Origin: Ianthella basta
Lineage: Eukaryota; Porifera; Demospongiae; Verongiida; Ianthellidae
Length of the DNA: 64,000 bases
Direction: 5' to 3'
Assembly (NCBI GenBank): GCA_964019415.1
Contig: OZ025874.1
Coordinates: forward strand, 6,927,092-6,991,091
Part shown: in pieces, positions 1 through 37,001 of the stretch
How the letters are laid out: the number at the start of each line of letters is the position of its first letter
How positions within the stretch are numbered: position 1 is the first letter of the stretch
Position numbers and translations under genes: made by a program
Notes under the pieces: generated by a model
Databases searched by the model: none
What the model was told of the DNA's origin: nothing
Seen by the model: only the letters and a program-made list of their open reading frames with translations

Positions 1-315
1 ACCTTTGACCTCATGACTGTTGAGTTGCAGCTAGGTGTACACTTAGCTGAGTGGTGCAGCACCACAACAGTGTTGCAGTACCAGAGCATGTACTGAGCAC
101 CAGTGTAAAGACGAATTCTGCTACATACGTATCTGCTCATGATCAATTCGTTAGCACAAGCGAGTTCTTGTGCAGTGGGATCTCATGAAAAGGTGAAAAT
201 GCACAGGGATATCACTGGCTAATATTTCAAGTTCTGCACAGAGCAGACGGGCACAAATGATGATGTGGTAGTGGCTCATGCTACAGCATTGAACATAATC
301 TGTTTGATGTCAAGC

Positions 316-475
316 AATCATGTAGCAAAGGACAAATTACTGTGACATTTTGACCTCAAGGGTCTTTTTCAGTCGCATAATTGACTTTCACCTTGTTTGA
401 CTTCATTTTTGCGACTGACAAAGACCCTTGTGGTCAAAACATGCCACTAATTTGTCCTTCTTTGCTACGCGATTA
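316..475. repeat. Fold-back (inverted-repeat) element
   Basis: The left arm (about 316-377) and right arm (about 410-475) are imperfect reverse complements around a spacer of about 32 bp. Matched blocks include TGTAGCAAAGGACAAATT with its complement AATTTGTCCTTCTTTGCTAC, and AAGGGTCTTT with AAAGACCCTT. No coding potential is seen. A snap-back MITE is the simplest reading. Target duplications were not resolved. Confidence 0.6.
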
Positions 476-606
476 CTCAACAACAAACCCAATTTTGAGG
501 TACATAAGACCCACTGACACCCGCTGGCAGGAGCCAATATGGAGCATGTATGAGCTAGAGTACTTGTAGAGCACATACCCCACGCATGTAGCTGCATGTG
601 ACCACG

Positions 607-706
607 ATTTGGGTGCCCCATTAGATGGCCGACCACCCATTCAAAACGTCGCAGCATTTGGGCGCCCCATTATGGCCGACCACCCCTTTAAACACAGCAG
701 CATTTA
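607..706. repeat. Two-copy tandem repeat, period about 49 bp
   Basis: A block beginning ATTTGGGTGCCCCATTA and containing GGCCGACCACCC is repeated 49 bp later with a few substitutions and a small indel. It lies in otherwise unassigned sequence left of the SNX4-like gene. Confidence 0.55.
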
Positions 707-1976
707 AAGAGGATGGTCTAGCAAGCCAGACTACTCTGACGGCGAATGCTGCAAGCACCAGTAGCATTGAACCGATTTAAAGGGAACTGAAGACAGTTTT
801 CTGCGAATGCCAACTGATTCGTGGCACTTACAAGTAGCTCAGGTGTCTGGAGATCAGCCCATTCTTGTGTCCACAACGACAACAACAACAACAACGACGC
901 CACAACCAATCACATAACCCTTTGCGCAATAGCTCAGGGTAACAATAGTGATTCCAGCAGTGGATGGATGAGCATTGCAAAAAGAGCAGGATGGACTGGG
1001 ACACGTCTATCCACCTTCAGCCTTCAGGTACAGCAGTCTTCACACTTTCACAACCACTTCCCAAATCCTGGGCTGTTGTTGCTTTGGATACAAACACGTG
1101 TCACAAAATAAACTGTGTTCAGTACCCTAGCCAAGTAACAAGTATCCATGGTTTGGGAAGTGACTGCATTATTCCCACTGGGGATCTCCTGATGCATGGG
1201 AATGTCATTCACCACATGACCCAACATTTGAGGCACCCCTACGTCCCATTCACCAACACACATTGTTCACAGCAGCTCATTTCATTCCTTAAAAGACATT
1301 ACCTTCTCCTGGAAACCAGTAGCCACAAGGTCATTCTTCCAGTTCTCCTGAATAGTATTCATAAAACAGGAAACACACTCACAGGCCATCCTTTAACACC
1401 ACATGTACACACTATCATATGTAACAGGACCAGCTATGAGGAGACTTCACTGCATGAGACGGCTATTGTGTGGCTGTGAGTAGCAATTGTTAGGACTTGT
1501 AGAATAACGGCTGCATGCAGTTGTGTTTTATACACTGCTCATTAGACCAGTGCATACAGCATATATAGTGCTCTATGTATATTGTATTATCTCTCCACTG
1601 AGATACTGCAATAGGTCACATGGTCTTCTGAATGTATATAAACAATATACATCAGTCAGTATTGATTACCTGCCAAGTGGTTTGTGTTTGTACAGTAATG
1701 TGCAGTCACTAGTGACAGCCAGCTCTATATACGGTGTACATACTATATTGTACATTACATATGCAGCTCCATCAATGTTGACGCTGACCTGTGTGCTAAG
1801 GAACTTGACAAACCAAGCATTCTGCTTCAGTAGTGAGTGTCGATTGGTCCTCACAAGGAAAATCTATATAGCACACACACACACATATGTTGAAGCAAGG
1901 ACACATTCTAGAGCTACGCACATGCACACAGAGGACTGTTAAAGGAAGAAAACATAGGCGGTGAATGCCCACCCAC
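707..1976. other. Unassigned stretch; missing 3' exons of the SNX4-like gene not found
   Basis: The SNX4-like gene should continue leftward from 1977 on the minus strand, since the PX domain still lacks its last helix. I could not find an exon here encoding the expected continuation. A 171-codon plus-strand open frame at 964-1479 resembles no family I know and is treated as chance or as an old transposon relic. The remaining exons may lie beyond the left edge. Confidence 0.4.
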
Positions 1977-5136
<3,160 letters not shown>

Positions 5137-5830
5137 TTTACTTCATCGGCCATTGCGGCCCAGTGTCACAGGCTATTTGGTACCCCAGGAAATGTGGAAT
5201 CCCCCTAGGAGATTTGGAACCCCCTCTAATCAGGAAATCTCCTAGGCTATTCTATACCCCATGCCAAATTTCCTGGACTATTGTATACCCCGTGCAAACT
5301 GCAGTACTGATATTTGATTTGATTTGATTTAATGATAAGAATGGGACCACTAGCCAGTGCAGGCTAATTTACAGGGTTGCCATAAGAAAAAGTTAACCTT
5401 CAACATGTAGTAGCTACTATACAAAAATAGTAGACAAATTAGTCAAAATCCATAGAATAGGATACCATGCATGAAGATTGTAACAAAATTAAGTAAATGA
5501 CAACTTATAAAGCCTGAATGATATGGCAGATTTGCCAAAATTAGAGTGAACTTTGTTCGTGTACAGACAATTACTAGAAGATGCCCTTGTTGTGTAACTG
5601 TGACAGTTGGCAATAGGATTCACCAGGGCACAGATGTAGGGAGTGGCACTTCCATTCTCTACAGAATGAAGTAGGCGTCGGAGGTCGACACTCCTAACGT
5701 CCTCAAGTGACAGTCAACCCAGTTGGGTTTGTACGTACATCAGACGCTGAAGTGAACTTTAATTTGGACGCTTCAAGACGATTCTAGCCGCAAAGTTCTT
5801 GGCTAGTTGGACCTCCATGCACGCGAATTC
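5137..5830. other. Intergenic region between divergent gene starts
   Basis: Holds a degenerate minisatellite at about 5170-5300, with recurring GGNTATTNTATACCCC and AAATTTCCTNGG-like blocks, and a short (TTTGA)n run near 5313. It separates the SNX4-like ATG (5136, minus) from a possible plus-strand first exon (5831). No clear core promoter is seen. Confidence 0.4.
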
Positions 5831-5935
5831 ATGGCCACAACCGCAAGTGCACCAAAGAAGTGCAAGTTGCGTAAAGTGAGAATTCAACAAGCTAAGCAGA
5901 CTTGGGGAGACTGTGAACAATCGGAACAGCTACAG
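5831..5935 (+). CDS. Possible first coding exon of an unknown plus-strand gene
   Basis: An ATG at 5831 opens 35 codons (MATTASAPKKCKLRKVRIQQ...) ending CTACAG before GTATAC, a plausible donor. The peptide is Lys/Arg-rich and resembles no family I recognise. No following exon could be joined in 5.9-6.5 kb. It could be chance. The support is codon-like composition, the N-terminal MATTASAP style common in animal proteins, and the donor site. Confidence 0.3.
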
Positions 5936-6530
5936 GTATACAATTTCGAGGCCACAATGTGAGGTGTTACAATGCATTTATATAATGACATACGTTAGCT
6001 ATATATAAGAGCTCCATGCACGACCATGCACCATGCGCATGTGCAAAGCACTCTCCATGCATGCACATAATCATGACCATGCATGTGGCATGCATGCAGG
6101 TCCTAGCTTTCAGTGCAGTTACTTTCATGGCTCCATCCATGGCCATATGGCATGGTTTGTTCAAGCTGTGTAATAATTATTTGATATATGGCGCAGCCAC
6201 GCAGACGAACAGATATGACTGCATGGCAAATGGATCGACGGTTGCAAGAGCTGTACGTACATGACAAACTCCTCCCAATGATATTATAAAATCTTGCTAT
6301 CAATCTTTGCTGCCAATTAAGAAACATTGTATTATAACACGTGACTAAAAACCTAGACTCATGGGGCCAGCCTCTATTCTCCTCTAAGACTTATACTGAT
6401 ACATGTGCAAACGCAGGGAAAGGGCTGGCCATGTGAGACTTATAAAATCAGTATAACAATTATGTGGTAACTGGTTTGCATTAAAATGTGTGCACTTGTC
6501 ACACATTACACAGTTTGTGTAATGCAGTGT

Positions 6531-29928
<23,398 letters not shown>

Positions 29929-29982
29929 GACGATTTAGAGTAGCCTAGCCTCGCAGATCAAACGGTTGAACTGTCCACGCGA

Positions 29983-30017
29983 TGACGTAAAGGTACTTTC
30001 AAAGGGAAACCACCTAA
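29983..30017. promoter_or_regulatory. Shared CARD-gene upstream element, copy at the ZU5/CARD candidate
   Basis: A 35-bp block starting TGACGTAAAGGTACTTTC and containing AGGGAAACCACCTAA, 55-89 bp upstream of the ATG at 29928. It matches 37711-37745 at 30 of 35 positions. TGACGTAA is CRE/ATF-like, and the GGGAAACC part resembles NF-kB or ISRE half-sites. Function is inferred. Confidence 0.5.
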
Positions 30018-30408
30018 CCCCACCTGTATGTATGACACACTTTAATGCTGAATCAGCCATTTCGGTGCCCCTGTAACGGGTGAAGGCTGCATTAAAGGTA
30101 CTAAATGGATGATTGGGTTACTGGCTATTTCAAATACCTACCACCATATGCAGGGGAAATACTCGTGGTTTCACACAGGAATGTGCACTCACTTAGGCTC
30201 TTGGTGCCATGGTAGCTAGCTAGCTACACCGGTCAGAAGGTACGAAATTCTTAGTGATTCAATGTCATTCCTTAATTAAGTGTGACAGTATACGAGGTCT
30301 GCTTGCAATGTATGGAACTTGATCATATATTATTATTCAATCATGCAGTATTGATTATAAAGGCAATACAGTACAAGCTACTTATCACTAGCAATAAATG
30401 GCAACTGG

Positions 30409-30503
30409 TAGTCTCGCGCACCAGCCCCTATTATTGCGCAATCCCGCATAGAATTTCTCCGCGATTGCGCAATAAGGGAAATAGGGGCTGGTGTGCGAGA
30501 CTA
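30409..30503. mobile_element. 95-bp MITE with 9-bp target duplication
   Basis: Ends are TAGTCTCGCGCACCAGCCCC and its near-perfect reverse complement. The 9-bp sequence GGCAACTGG flanks both sides (30400-30408, 30504-30512). Nine-bp duplications are typical of Mutator-like (MULE) elements. Confidence 0.75.
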
Positions 30504-30805
30504 GGCAACTGGTTCCCACCAACTTATAACTACCACAACTGCTAAGTGCAATGAAATGGGCATCATGACCCATGTACTCACATTAAACTAATGCAGACAA
30601 CACATCAATAATACACTACAGTACTTGTATTCCCTTTCATTTAACGACTGCACCTCCACACAAAAGTCCTAGGTAGGTAATATAAGTCACTCTGCAAGTG
30701 TGTACAAATGAATTCAAGCGGTGAGTACACTTGTGTGCACAGCTGTGAGGGCACTATGGGTCCACACAATACAATAGTCAGAGACTGCAATGTCAAGTGC
30801 AGCAG

Positions 30806-30932
30806 CTACTGCTGCTGTGTGGAGTTCCCATTGTCCGTCTTCCTTCTCTCATCACTGTCTTCATCCTCCTCACCATAACTCTGCTTGACATGACGGAAAC
30901 GGCTGCCAGATGACTGGTTTTGAACCGCAAAC
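30806..30932 (-). CDS. Candidate terminal coding exon, acidic tail
   Basis: An acceptor TTTCCAG at 30933 is followed by 41 codons reading FAVQNQSSGSRFRHVKQSYG and then an acidic EEDEDSDE run ending in QQQ and TAG. The gene it belongs to is unclear. Entry phase 2 does not fit the SNX4 pseudogene exon at 31218-31088 (phase 0). It may be the tail of an older, now broken, gene. Confidence 0.35.
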
Positions 30933-31843
30933 CTGGAAACATAAAGGGGAGGAGGGGGTAATGTAGGGGTTCACAGGCAATCTATGGCATACACAGGCAC
31001 ACAAACGTACATGCACACACACACACACACGCATGCACACACACACATACACTAATGTACATACACAGCCCTGACTCCCTGACTCGCATGGGGGTAGACA
31101 GCAGTGAGAAATGTCTTGAGGAGTTCAAACTCTGAGCATCTTCTCCACACCTCCCACCTCCGGCCCTCAGTCCCTGAATGGGGATCCCCCTCACCTTCCC
31201 CATCTGGCCGTTGGGACACTTTGATAAATTAGCAAATGACAGAAGAACAGGATCAAATGCAGAAGCTGTCTACTGTACACTTGGAGGTGTGACAACAGAC
31301 AGAGCAGGCAGGTACAAGAGTGTAAACAGAAACTTCATAGTATACGACACAGGGTTAAGACATGACACAGTAACAAACACGATAAGAAACAGGACATTCT
31401 GGCCACATAGACCTTCATCAGTGACTAGGCTAAGTGGCTGACAAAGGTCTATGCAATGCAAAATGCCCCATTTTTAGCTTCTCTACTTCGACATCAATCA
31501 ATTAAATAATCAGAAATCCCCCATTTGCACTACTGACCTAGCATGTGTCTCAATTTCAGTACATTAAGGTCATACTTACATTGCATGCAGGACTACAGCA
31601 TAGTGCAGTATCATAACATGAGCAGAGTAACCAATAGATGCAGTGTACAGGGAGGTAAAGTGATACGTACCTTATCACATACTGAGTGATACCTTGTGAA
31701 ACAAACACAAGATATACAGAGATCACGAGATCCCTAAGATGGCGGCAACCAAGAAGAGTCAATCAAATAGATCGGAGAATCAGCTGATGGAGACGAGCAA
31801 GATTACTAGAAAAAGCACCTGATCGGCCAAAAAGAAGTCCGAA

Positions 31844-32656
31844 GTGATTGGTGAGAAGAAGGACGGGAGTGGTGAGGTGCCCCCTTCCGAAGAGAGTGAA
31901 CGCGGTAGCGCCAGTGAGGTGCGATGTTTCTGTAACGACAACAGGGAGGCAGGTGAGATGGTGCAATGCGAGATGTGTTCAGGATGGTTCCATGTGAAGT
32001 GCTTAAGAATGAAAGAAGGTGTTGGTGTGCTGGATGGAAGGGCGTTTGTCTGTTGCTTCTGCCTGTCGGCGAAAGTGTTAGAGTTGACTAAGCTGGTAGG
32101 TGAGCTGCGAGGGGAGATGATCGAGTTGAGAGAGTCTGTAGAGGTGTTGAGTAAAGAGAACAACGATCTGGTGGAGAGGGTGATGGTTGCGGAGGGTGAA
32201 TGGAAGCGGGTGGACTGTAGGGGAAGATTGGAGGAGACGAGAAAGAAGCCTGTCTCTGCTGCACGCCCAGGGGGGAGAAAGAATGAACAGGGGGAAAGAG
32301 CAGATAGTGAAACGTTGCAGGGTGGTAAGAGTAGGTTGGGAGAGTCGCCACCATTGCCAGTAAAGAAGAACAAGCATGGGGAGTATGTTGGAGTAAGGAA
32401 ACTGTGGGGGACTAGGAAGAAAGTGTCAGTGGAAGAGGTCAAGGAATGTTTGGGGGAGAAATTTGATGAGGCAGAGAAAGTTGAGGTGGTCAGAGTGTGC
32501 AAGGAAGACAGTGGTAGGACACGGTGGTGGTTTTGGCTGAGAGGCGAGGAAGATGTGTTGGGAAGATTGGATAGAGTTGTGATCAATGATGTCTGGAAGG
32601 TGGAAAAGAAGTCTCCTTTTTTAGGGGTTGCATCAGTGAGGGTGCTCAGCCGCTGA
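31844..32656 (+). pseudogene. CR1-like ORF1: PHD-type zinc finger and coiled coil, with early nonsense codon
   Basis: The frame contains CFCNDNREAGEMVQCEMCSG, WFHVKC and CCFC, the Cys4-His-Cys3 pattern of a PHD finger as in CR1-type ORF1 proteins, then a Leu/Glu-rich coiled coil (LVGELRGEMIELRESVEVLS). An ATG at 31739 lies in the same frame and opens MAATKKSQSNRSENQLMETS..., but a TGA at 31820 interrupts it after 27 codons. No ATG follows until well into the frame (31844 is GTG). This copy therefore probably cannot make full ORF1. Confidence 0.7.
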
Positions 32657-32670
32657 AGTGGCAAAAGGGG

Positions 32671-35600
32671 ATGGGTGATGAGGGCATGATGATGGAAGTT
32701 GGACCTAGTGTGGGGAGTGACGGTACTTGTGGTGAGCTGGGTGTTGATTTTGATGTAAATTTGAAGGTCATGTGCTGGAATGTATGTGGCTGGTCTAATA
32801 TGAATGTTTGTCAATTTGGTAGAGGCGTTGATCATACTGATATTAGATCTTTAGTTCTGAACCATTACAAGCCTGATGTGATTGGTGTTGTTGAAAGCTG
32901 GTTACGTGGAGGCGAGGAAGCCTCATTTGAGGGTTATAAGTGGTTCGGTAACAATAGGAAATCTATCCACAAGAGAGCAGTCCGTGGTTCTGGTGGGGTT
33001 GGAGTGCTTGTGAGAGAACCATTGTTAAGGTTTTGGTCGTGTGAGGTGTTGGACTGTGATGTTGAAGACATATTGTGGGTGAAGCTCTCTAATGTGGCTA
33101 GTGGTGTAGATGTGGTGCTTGCAGTGTGTTACATCCCTCCCATGTCATCTGGGAGAGAAGTATGCTTGGAGGGGAGGTTACAGTGCTTATCTGAGCAAGT
33201 GAGTAAATATGCTAATCTTGGTACAGTACTTCTATGTGGGGATTTTAATGCAAGGTGTGGCTGTGTAGAAGAGGTGGAAGGTTTAGGTGATAGACAGTCA
33301 GAATACCAGGTGATTAACGAGCAAGGCAGAGTGTTGCTAGATTTCACAAGGTCATTGGGGCTTTGTGTGGCCAATGGCAGAGCTGGGAGTGGTGACTTTA
33401 CCTGCATTTCTTCTAAAGGGTGTTCAGTGGTGGACTATTGTTTGTTGTTCAAGGATGACCTCGGGGTTGTGTCAAACTTTAAGGTGATATCTTTGACTGA
33501 GTTTGTCGAGGCATTCCATGCCGATGGTATTGTTGAACGAATTCCAGACCATTCTGCTTTGGTATGGGATATAGTGTTAGATAGTGATGTTGGATGCCAA
33601 GGCAGTGAACCTGAAGACACTCCAGGTGAATGTTCTGGTAATGAGTTCAGATATGTGGTCCCGGATGACTACCTATGTGATAAGAAGAGGGATATTGAGA
33701 GTATTGTGGAGAATTTGCATAGTTTTGATGGTGACCAGAATCATTTGGATAGTTTGTATGATCAGTTGATTGGGTTGATGTTCAGTGGGCTACATAAAGT
33801 TAAGCGTTCTCTGAGCACTTCTAGACAGAAACATAGGTGGTTTACAAAGGATTTGATGAATATGAGGAAGACATTCCATCAATCTGAACGCGTGTGGCTG
33901 AGAACTAAAGATAAAGAGGAAAGGAAGTGCAAGAGAATGGATTATGTTGCCAGTCGAAGAGCTTATGCCAAAGCTGTTAGTAGTTCCAAAAGGAAGTTCT
34001 TTCGGTCTCAGCAGTTAAGGCTGGAGAAGCTATTGGGTAACCCCAAGAGATGGTGGAGGAAAGTTAAGAAGCTGGGCATTGTTAAGAGGAAAGTATCAGA
34101 TGCTTATCTTGACAAAGTTCTTGACAACAATGGTGTGATCCAATCCGGTGAAGAGGCTGTGAAAGTCTGGAGTGCACACTTCAGGGAAGTGTTGCAGGGG
34201 AGTAAGGAGCCACTGGTGGGGAAGTCCGGACGTAGTGTTTGCAGTGAGGCACCTCAGGGTGAGCAGGGCAGTGATAATCCAGAGTTGGAAGGTGAAATTA
34301 CTCGAGAAGAGGTGATGTGGGCATTGAGTAAGGCAAAGAAGAGAAAGTCGACAGGTAGAGATGGTATTTCTCTTGAGATGATGGAAGTGGAGATTTTAAG
34401 GGATGTGTGGGTGCATTTGTTTAATGCTTGCTGGAGGTTTGGAGTTGTCCCTTCCTTCTGGAAACGCTCTATCATTGTGCCAATCCCTAAGGGGAGGGTG
34501 AAGGGAGCCTGTGACACCAGTAACTTCAGAGGTATCTCCCTGATATCCTTGGTTGGAAAGATCATGTGTATGGTCTTGAACAACCGGCTGGCTGACTTTT
34601 TAGAAGCTAAAGAGCTATTGGCTGATGAGCAAGGTGGCTTTCGTAGGGGCAGAGGTTGCAGGGACCAAATTCTATCTCTATTGTTGATTGGACAGTCTAT
34701 GGTTGCCAAGAAGTCTAGTGGGATGGTAGCTGCTTTCATTGACTTCAGGAAAGCCTACGATAGGGTGGACAGGATGAAGTTGTGGGACTGCTTAGGTCAG
34801 TATGGCATTGGTGGGCACTTTCTCATGTTTTTGAAAGGGTTGTACGATGGCAGTATGTCTCAGGTGAGAATTAACAACCGTCTAGGCAAGGAATTTGCAG
34901 TATCCAGAGGCCTGCGCCAAGGATGTGTTCTGTCCCCACTCCTGTTTTCTCTCTACATAAACAGTCTAGTATCAGAGTTGAAGCGCAGTGATTGTGGGGT
35001 GCTATGTGGTGAAATGCTGGTATCTAGTCTCCTGTTTGCAGATGACACAGTCTTGTTGGCCGAGAATGCAGAAGATATGAGGAGGAGCCTGCAGTGTCTA
35101 CAAACTTGGTGCGAGGAATGGTCTGTGGAGATAAATGTGGAGAAGAGTGCTATGATGCACATGAGGAAGAAGAGAGTGGATAGATGTGCAGCTACCTTCA
35201 AGATTGGTATGAATGAAATCCCTTGGGTTTCCTCCTATAAGTACTTAGGATGTGTGATAGATGAGTTCCTAGACTGTTCTGAGATGGTAGAGCATAGGGT
35301 GAAGCTAGGTTCACAGGCTTTGGGCACTTGGCTGCGGAACTGCCGTGAGTCAGTTGGTGAGGTGAATGGCAGATCCTTTCTACAGTTGTTGCAGTCTTTG
35401 GTGGAATCTGTGTTAATGTATGGAGTTGAAGTTTGGGGCTGCCACCACAAGTTAGAGGGATTGAGCCAGATCCAGCTACGAGCTTTGCGCATCTTTTTTG
35501 GTGTTGGACTACGTCACCCTAAGGCATCGTTGCTGATGGAAGCAGATGCTATGCCAGTTGCTTGGTTAGCTAGGGTCAGATGTGCTGCATTCTGGTTTAG

Positions 35601-36231
35601 AATACTGTCTAACCCCTTGTATGATGGCAGGATTTTGAGAGTAGCTGCAGTAGAAGCTATGGTGTGTGGAGGGTCATGGATGATGAAACTACAGGATTGT
35701 CTTAAGTCATTTGGGTGGGATGGTGTTGGAGCTGAGGAGGTACGAGGCCTATCCAGTGCAGAAATCAAAGTTATGTTAGAAACTTGTGCAAAGAGGTCGA
35801 TTGAGGATGAATGGACTTGTGAGCTTAGTACCAAACCTAAGTTGGCAACATTGCGGCTACTAAAAGAAAAGGGTAGTGAATCGCGATGCTTGGAAGTAGC
35901 TAGTAAGTCTCTGAGACGGATGATGATGATGTTGAGAGGTGGGACAGCCCCCCTTATGATTGAAAGTGGACGGTGGCGAGGGCTGCCGAGAGAGGAGAGA
36001 AGGTGTCGGGAGTGTCAATCAGGGAAGATTGAGGATGTGCCCCATTGGTTGTTGGAGTGTCATGCATGGGGCACAGAACGACAAGCTCTCCTGCAGTGCA
36101 TGAGGCAAGTAGTCAATGATTTTGATAATCTCGAGGAGGATGACAAGTTGGTCTGCGTTTTGGACAGGGGATGCAAGCACGCATCAATATTGAAAGCCAT
36201 TATGAAGATGTGGAGTGCCCGATTCTATTAG
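32671..36231 (+). CDS. CR1-like ORF2: AP endonuclease + reverse transcriptase (1186 aa)
   Basis: An uninterrupted frame. The AP-type endonuclease spans about residues 30-290: VMCWNVCGW, VIGVVESWL, LLCGDFNARCG (near 190), VVDYCLL and IPDHSALVWD. The reverse transcriptase has NFRGISLISLVGKI, AAFIDFRKAYDRVD, GLRQGCVLSPLLFSLYIN and the catalytic FADDTVLL (about 789), then SYKYLGCVID. A CCHC-like motif near the end (CRECQSG...H...C) is usual. Only 14 bases separate it from the ORF1 stop. No inactivating change is seen, so this ORF2 could still act in trans. Confidence 0.9.
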   Translation: MGDEGMMMEVGPSVGSDGTCGELGVDFDVNLKVMCWNVCGWSNMNVCQFGRGVDHTDIRSLVLNHYKPDVIGVVESWLRGGEEASFEGYKWFGNNRKSIHKRAVRGSGGVGVLVREPLLRFWSCEVLDCDVEDILWVKLSNVASGVDVVLAVCYIPPMSSGREVCLEGRLQCLSEQVSKYANLGTVLLCGDFNARCGCVEEVEGLGDRQSEYQVINEQGRVLLDFTRSLGLCVANGRAGSGDFTCISSKGCSVVDYCLLFKDDLGVVSNFKVISLTEFVEAFHADGIVERIPDHSALVWDIVLDSDVGCQGSEPEDTPGECSGNEFRYVVPDDYLCDKKRDIESIVENLHSFDGDQNHLDSLYDQLIGLMFSGLHKVKRSLSTSRQKHRWFTKDLMNMRKTFHQSERVWLRTKDKEERKCKRMDYVASRRAYAKAVSSSKRKFFRSQQLRLEKLLGNPKRWWRKVKKLGIVKRKVSDAYLDKVLDNNGVIQSGEEAVKVWSAHFREVLQGSKEPLVGKSGRSVCSEAPQGEQGSDNPELEGEITREEVMWALSKAKKRKSTGRDGISLEMMEVEILRDVWVHLFNACWRFGVVPSFWKRSIIVPIPKGRVKGACDTSNFRGISLISLVGKIMCMVLNNRLADFLEAKELLADEQGGFRRGRGCRDQILSLLLIGQSMVAKKSSGMVAAFIDFRKAYDRVDRMKLWDCLGQYGIGGHFLMFLKGLYDGSMSQVRINNRLGKEFAVSRGLRQGCVLSPLLFSLYINSLVSELKRSDCGVLCGEMLVSSLLFADDTVLLAENAEDMRRSLQCLQTWCEEWSVEINVEKSAMMHMRKKRVDRCAATFKIGMNEIPWVSSYKYLGCVIDEFLDCSEMVEHRVKLGSQALGTWLRNCRESVGEVNGRSFLQLLQSLVESVLMYGVEVWGCHHKLEGLSQIQLRALRIFFGVGLRHPKASLLMEADAMPVAWLARVRCAAFWFRILSNPLYDGRILRVAAVEAMVCGGSWMMKLQDCLKSFGWDGVGAEEVRGLSSAEIKVMLETCAKRSIEDEWTCELSTKPKLATLRLLKEKGSESRCLEVASKSLRRMMMMLRGGTAPLMIESGRWRGLPREERRCRECQSGKIEDVPHWLLECHAWGTERQALLQCMRQVVNDFDNLEEDDKLVCVLDRGCKHASILKAIMKMWSARFY

Positions 36232-36436
36232 CTAATGCCCCCTTTCAAGTACCTGTCCAGATTGATTGCTGTTCAACTGATTAATTGACAATACTGACAT
36301 GACTATAATTATGCTTATTATGATGTTTACTTTGCTGCTTCTTTTGGCCTCACAGGGCAGTTTGGCCCTAGTGCCTGAGGGCATGTGGCATAATAATAAT
36401 AATAATATAATATATATACTATGCCAAACCAACTTA

Positions 36437-37001
36437 CTGTATTTGTCCGAATAGAGGCCCGGGCCTCTATTTCTTTCCCGGGAGTTTTGACCCGGCCTCT
36501 ATTCGAGCCCGGCTTCTACTAATATTGTATATATTTTATCTAATACTTGGCCTTGTTTCCAATATAAAATTACTGGTGTATTGTATTGTGTCTCTGCGCA
36601 TGGGGGAGAATGACTGCCAGTCAAGATTTGCATGCGACTAGTTCTGTTGTTAAAGAGAGCGTTGTTAGAGGCCACGACATGTATAAGGTGGCAGCAGCTT
36701 CCTTGGTCGTCTTCTCTGCACACTCAATGGCTTTTTCAACATGAAGGAGACATCGTACAACTTTCTCTTAGACATCGCTCTTGCAACTCTGATCATCCTT
36801 GGCAATTTTGAAGTGTGACAAGCGACTTGCAGTTGCTAAGAAGCACAAAACGGCAATCGAGAGGCATTCCGTGTTGATTGCGGCGAACCTGGCCACTATT
36901 TGGGACCCGACCACTATTCAGACCCGGCCTCTATTAATGAACTGGCCACTATTCGAGCCCCAGCCTCTATTCGAGCCTGGCCTCTATACGGACAAATACG
37001 G
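36437..37001. mobile_element. TA-flanked 565-bp MITE
   Basis: Terminal inverted repeats of 23 bp with two mismatches (CTGTATTTGTCCGAATAGAG at the left, reverse complement at the right). TA is duplicated at 36435-36436 and 37002-37003. Removing the element and one TA restores ACTTATAACACTGTACTAGT, which is the intact sequence at 4674-4693, so the boundaries are exact. Inner sequence carries further CCTCTATTCGAGCC repeats. No transposase. Confidence 0.9.

Larger units (their letters stand above)
31718..36413 (+). mobile_element. CR1-like non-LTR retrotransposon, near full length
   Basis: Comparison with the intact SNX4-like intron places the insertion between about 31717 and 36414. ATATAC occurs at both edges (31712-31717, 36414-36419) and is a likely short target duplication. 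The element has a 5' region with ATGGCGGCAACC, ORF1 with a PHD-type finger, ORF2 with endonuclease and RT, and a 3' tail of ATA repeats. It is inserted antisense to the pseudogene. Confidence 0.8.

Noticed and set aside
964..1479. 171-codon plus-strand open frame
   Set aside because: No recognisable motif, no splice sites that extend it, and composition unlike the real exons nearby. Could be an old transposon remnant.
31780..32835. 351-codon minus-strand frame opposite the CR1-like ORF1
   Set aside because: Ser/Thr/Pro-rich shadow of the Glu/Lys/Gly-rich ORF1 coding strand. It has no motif.
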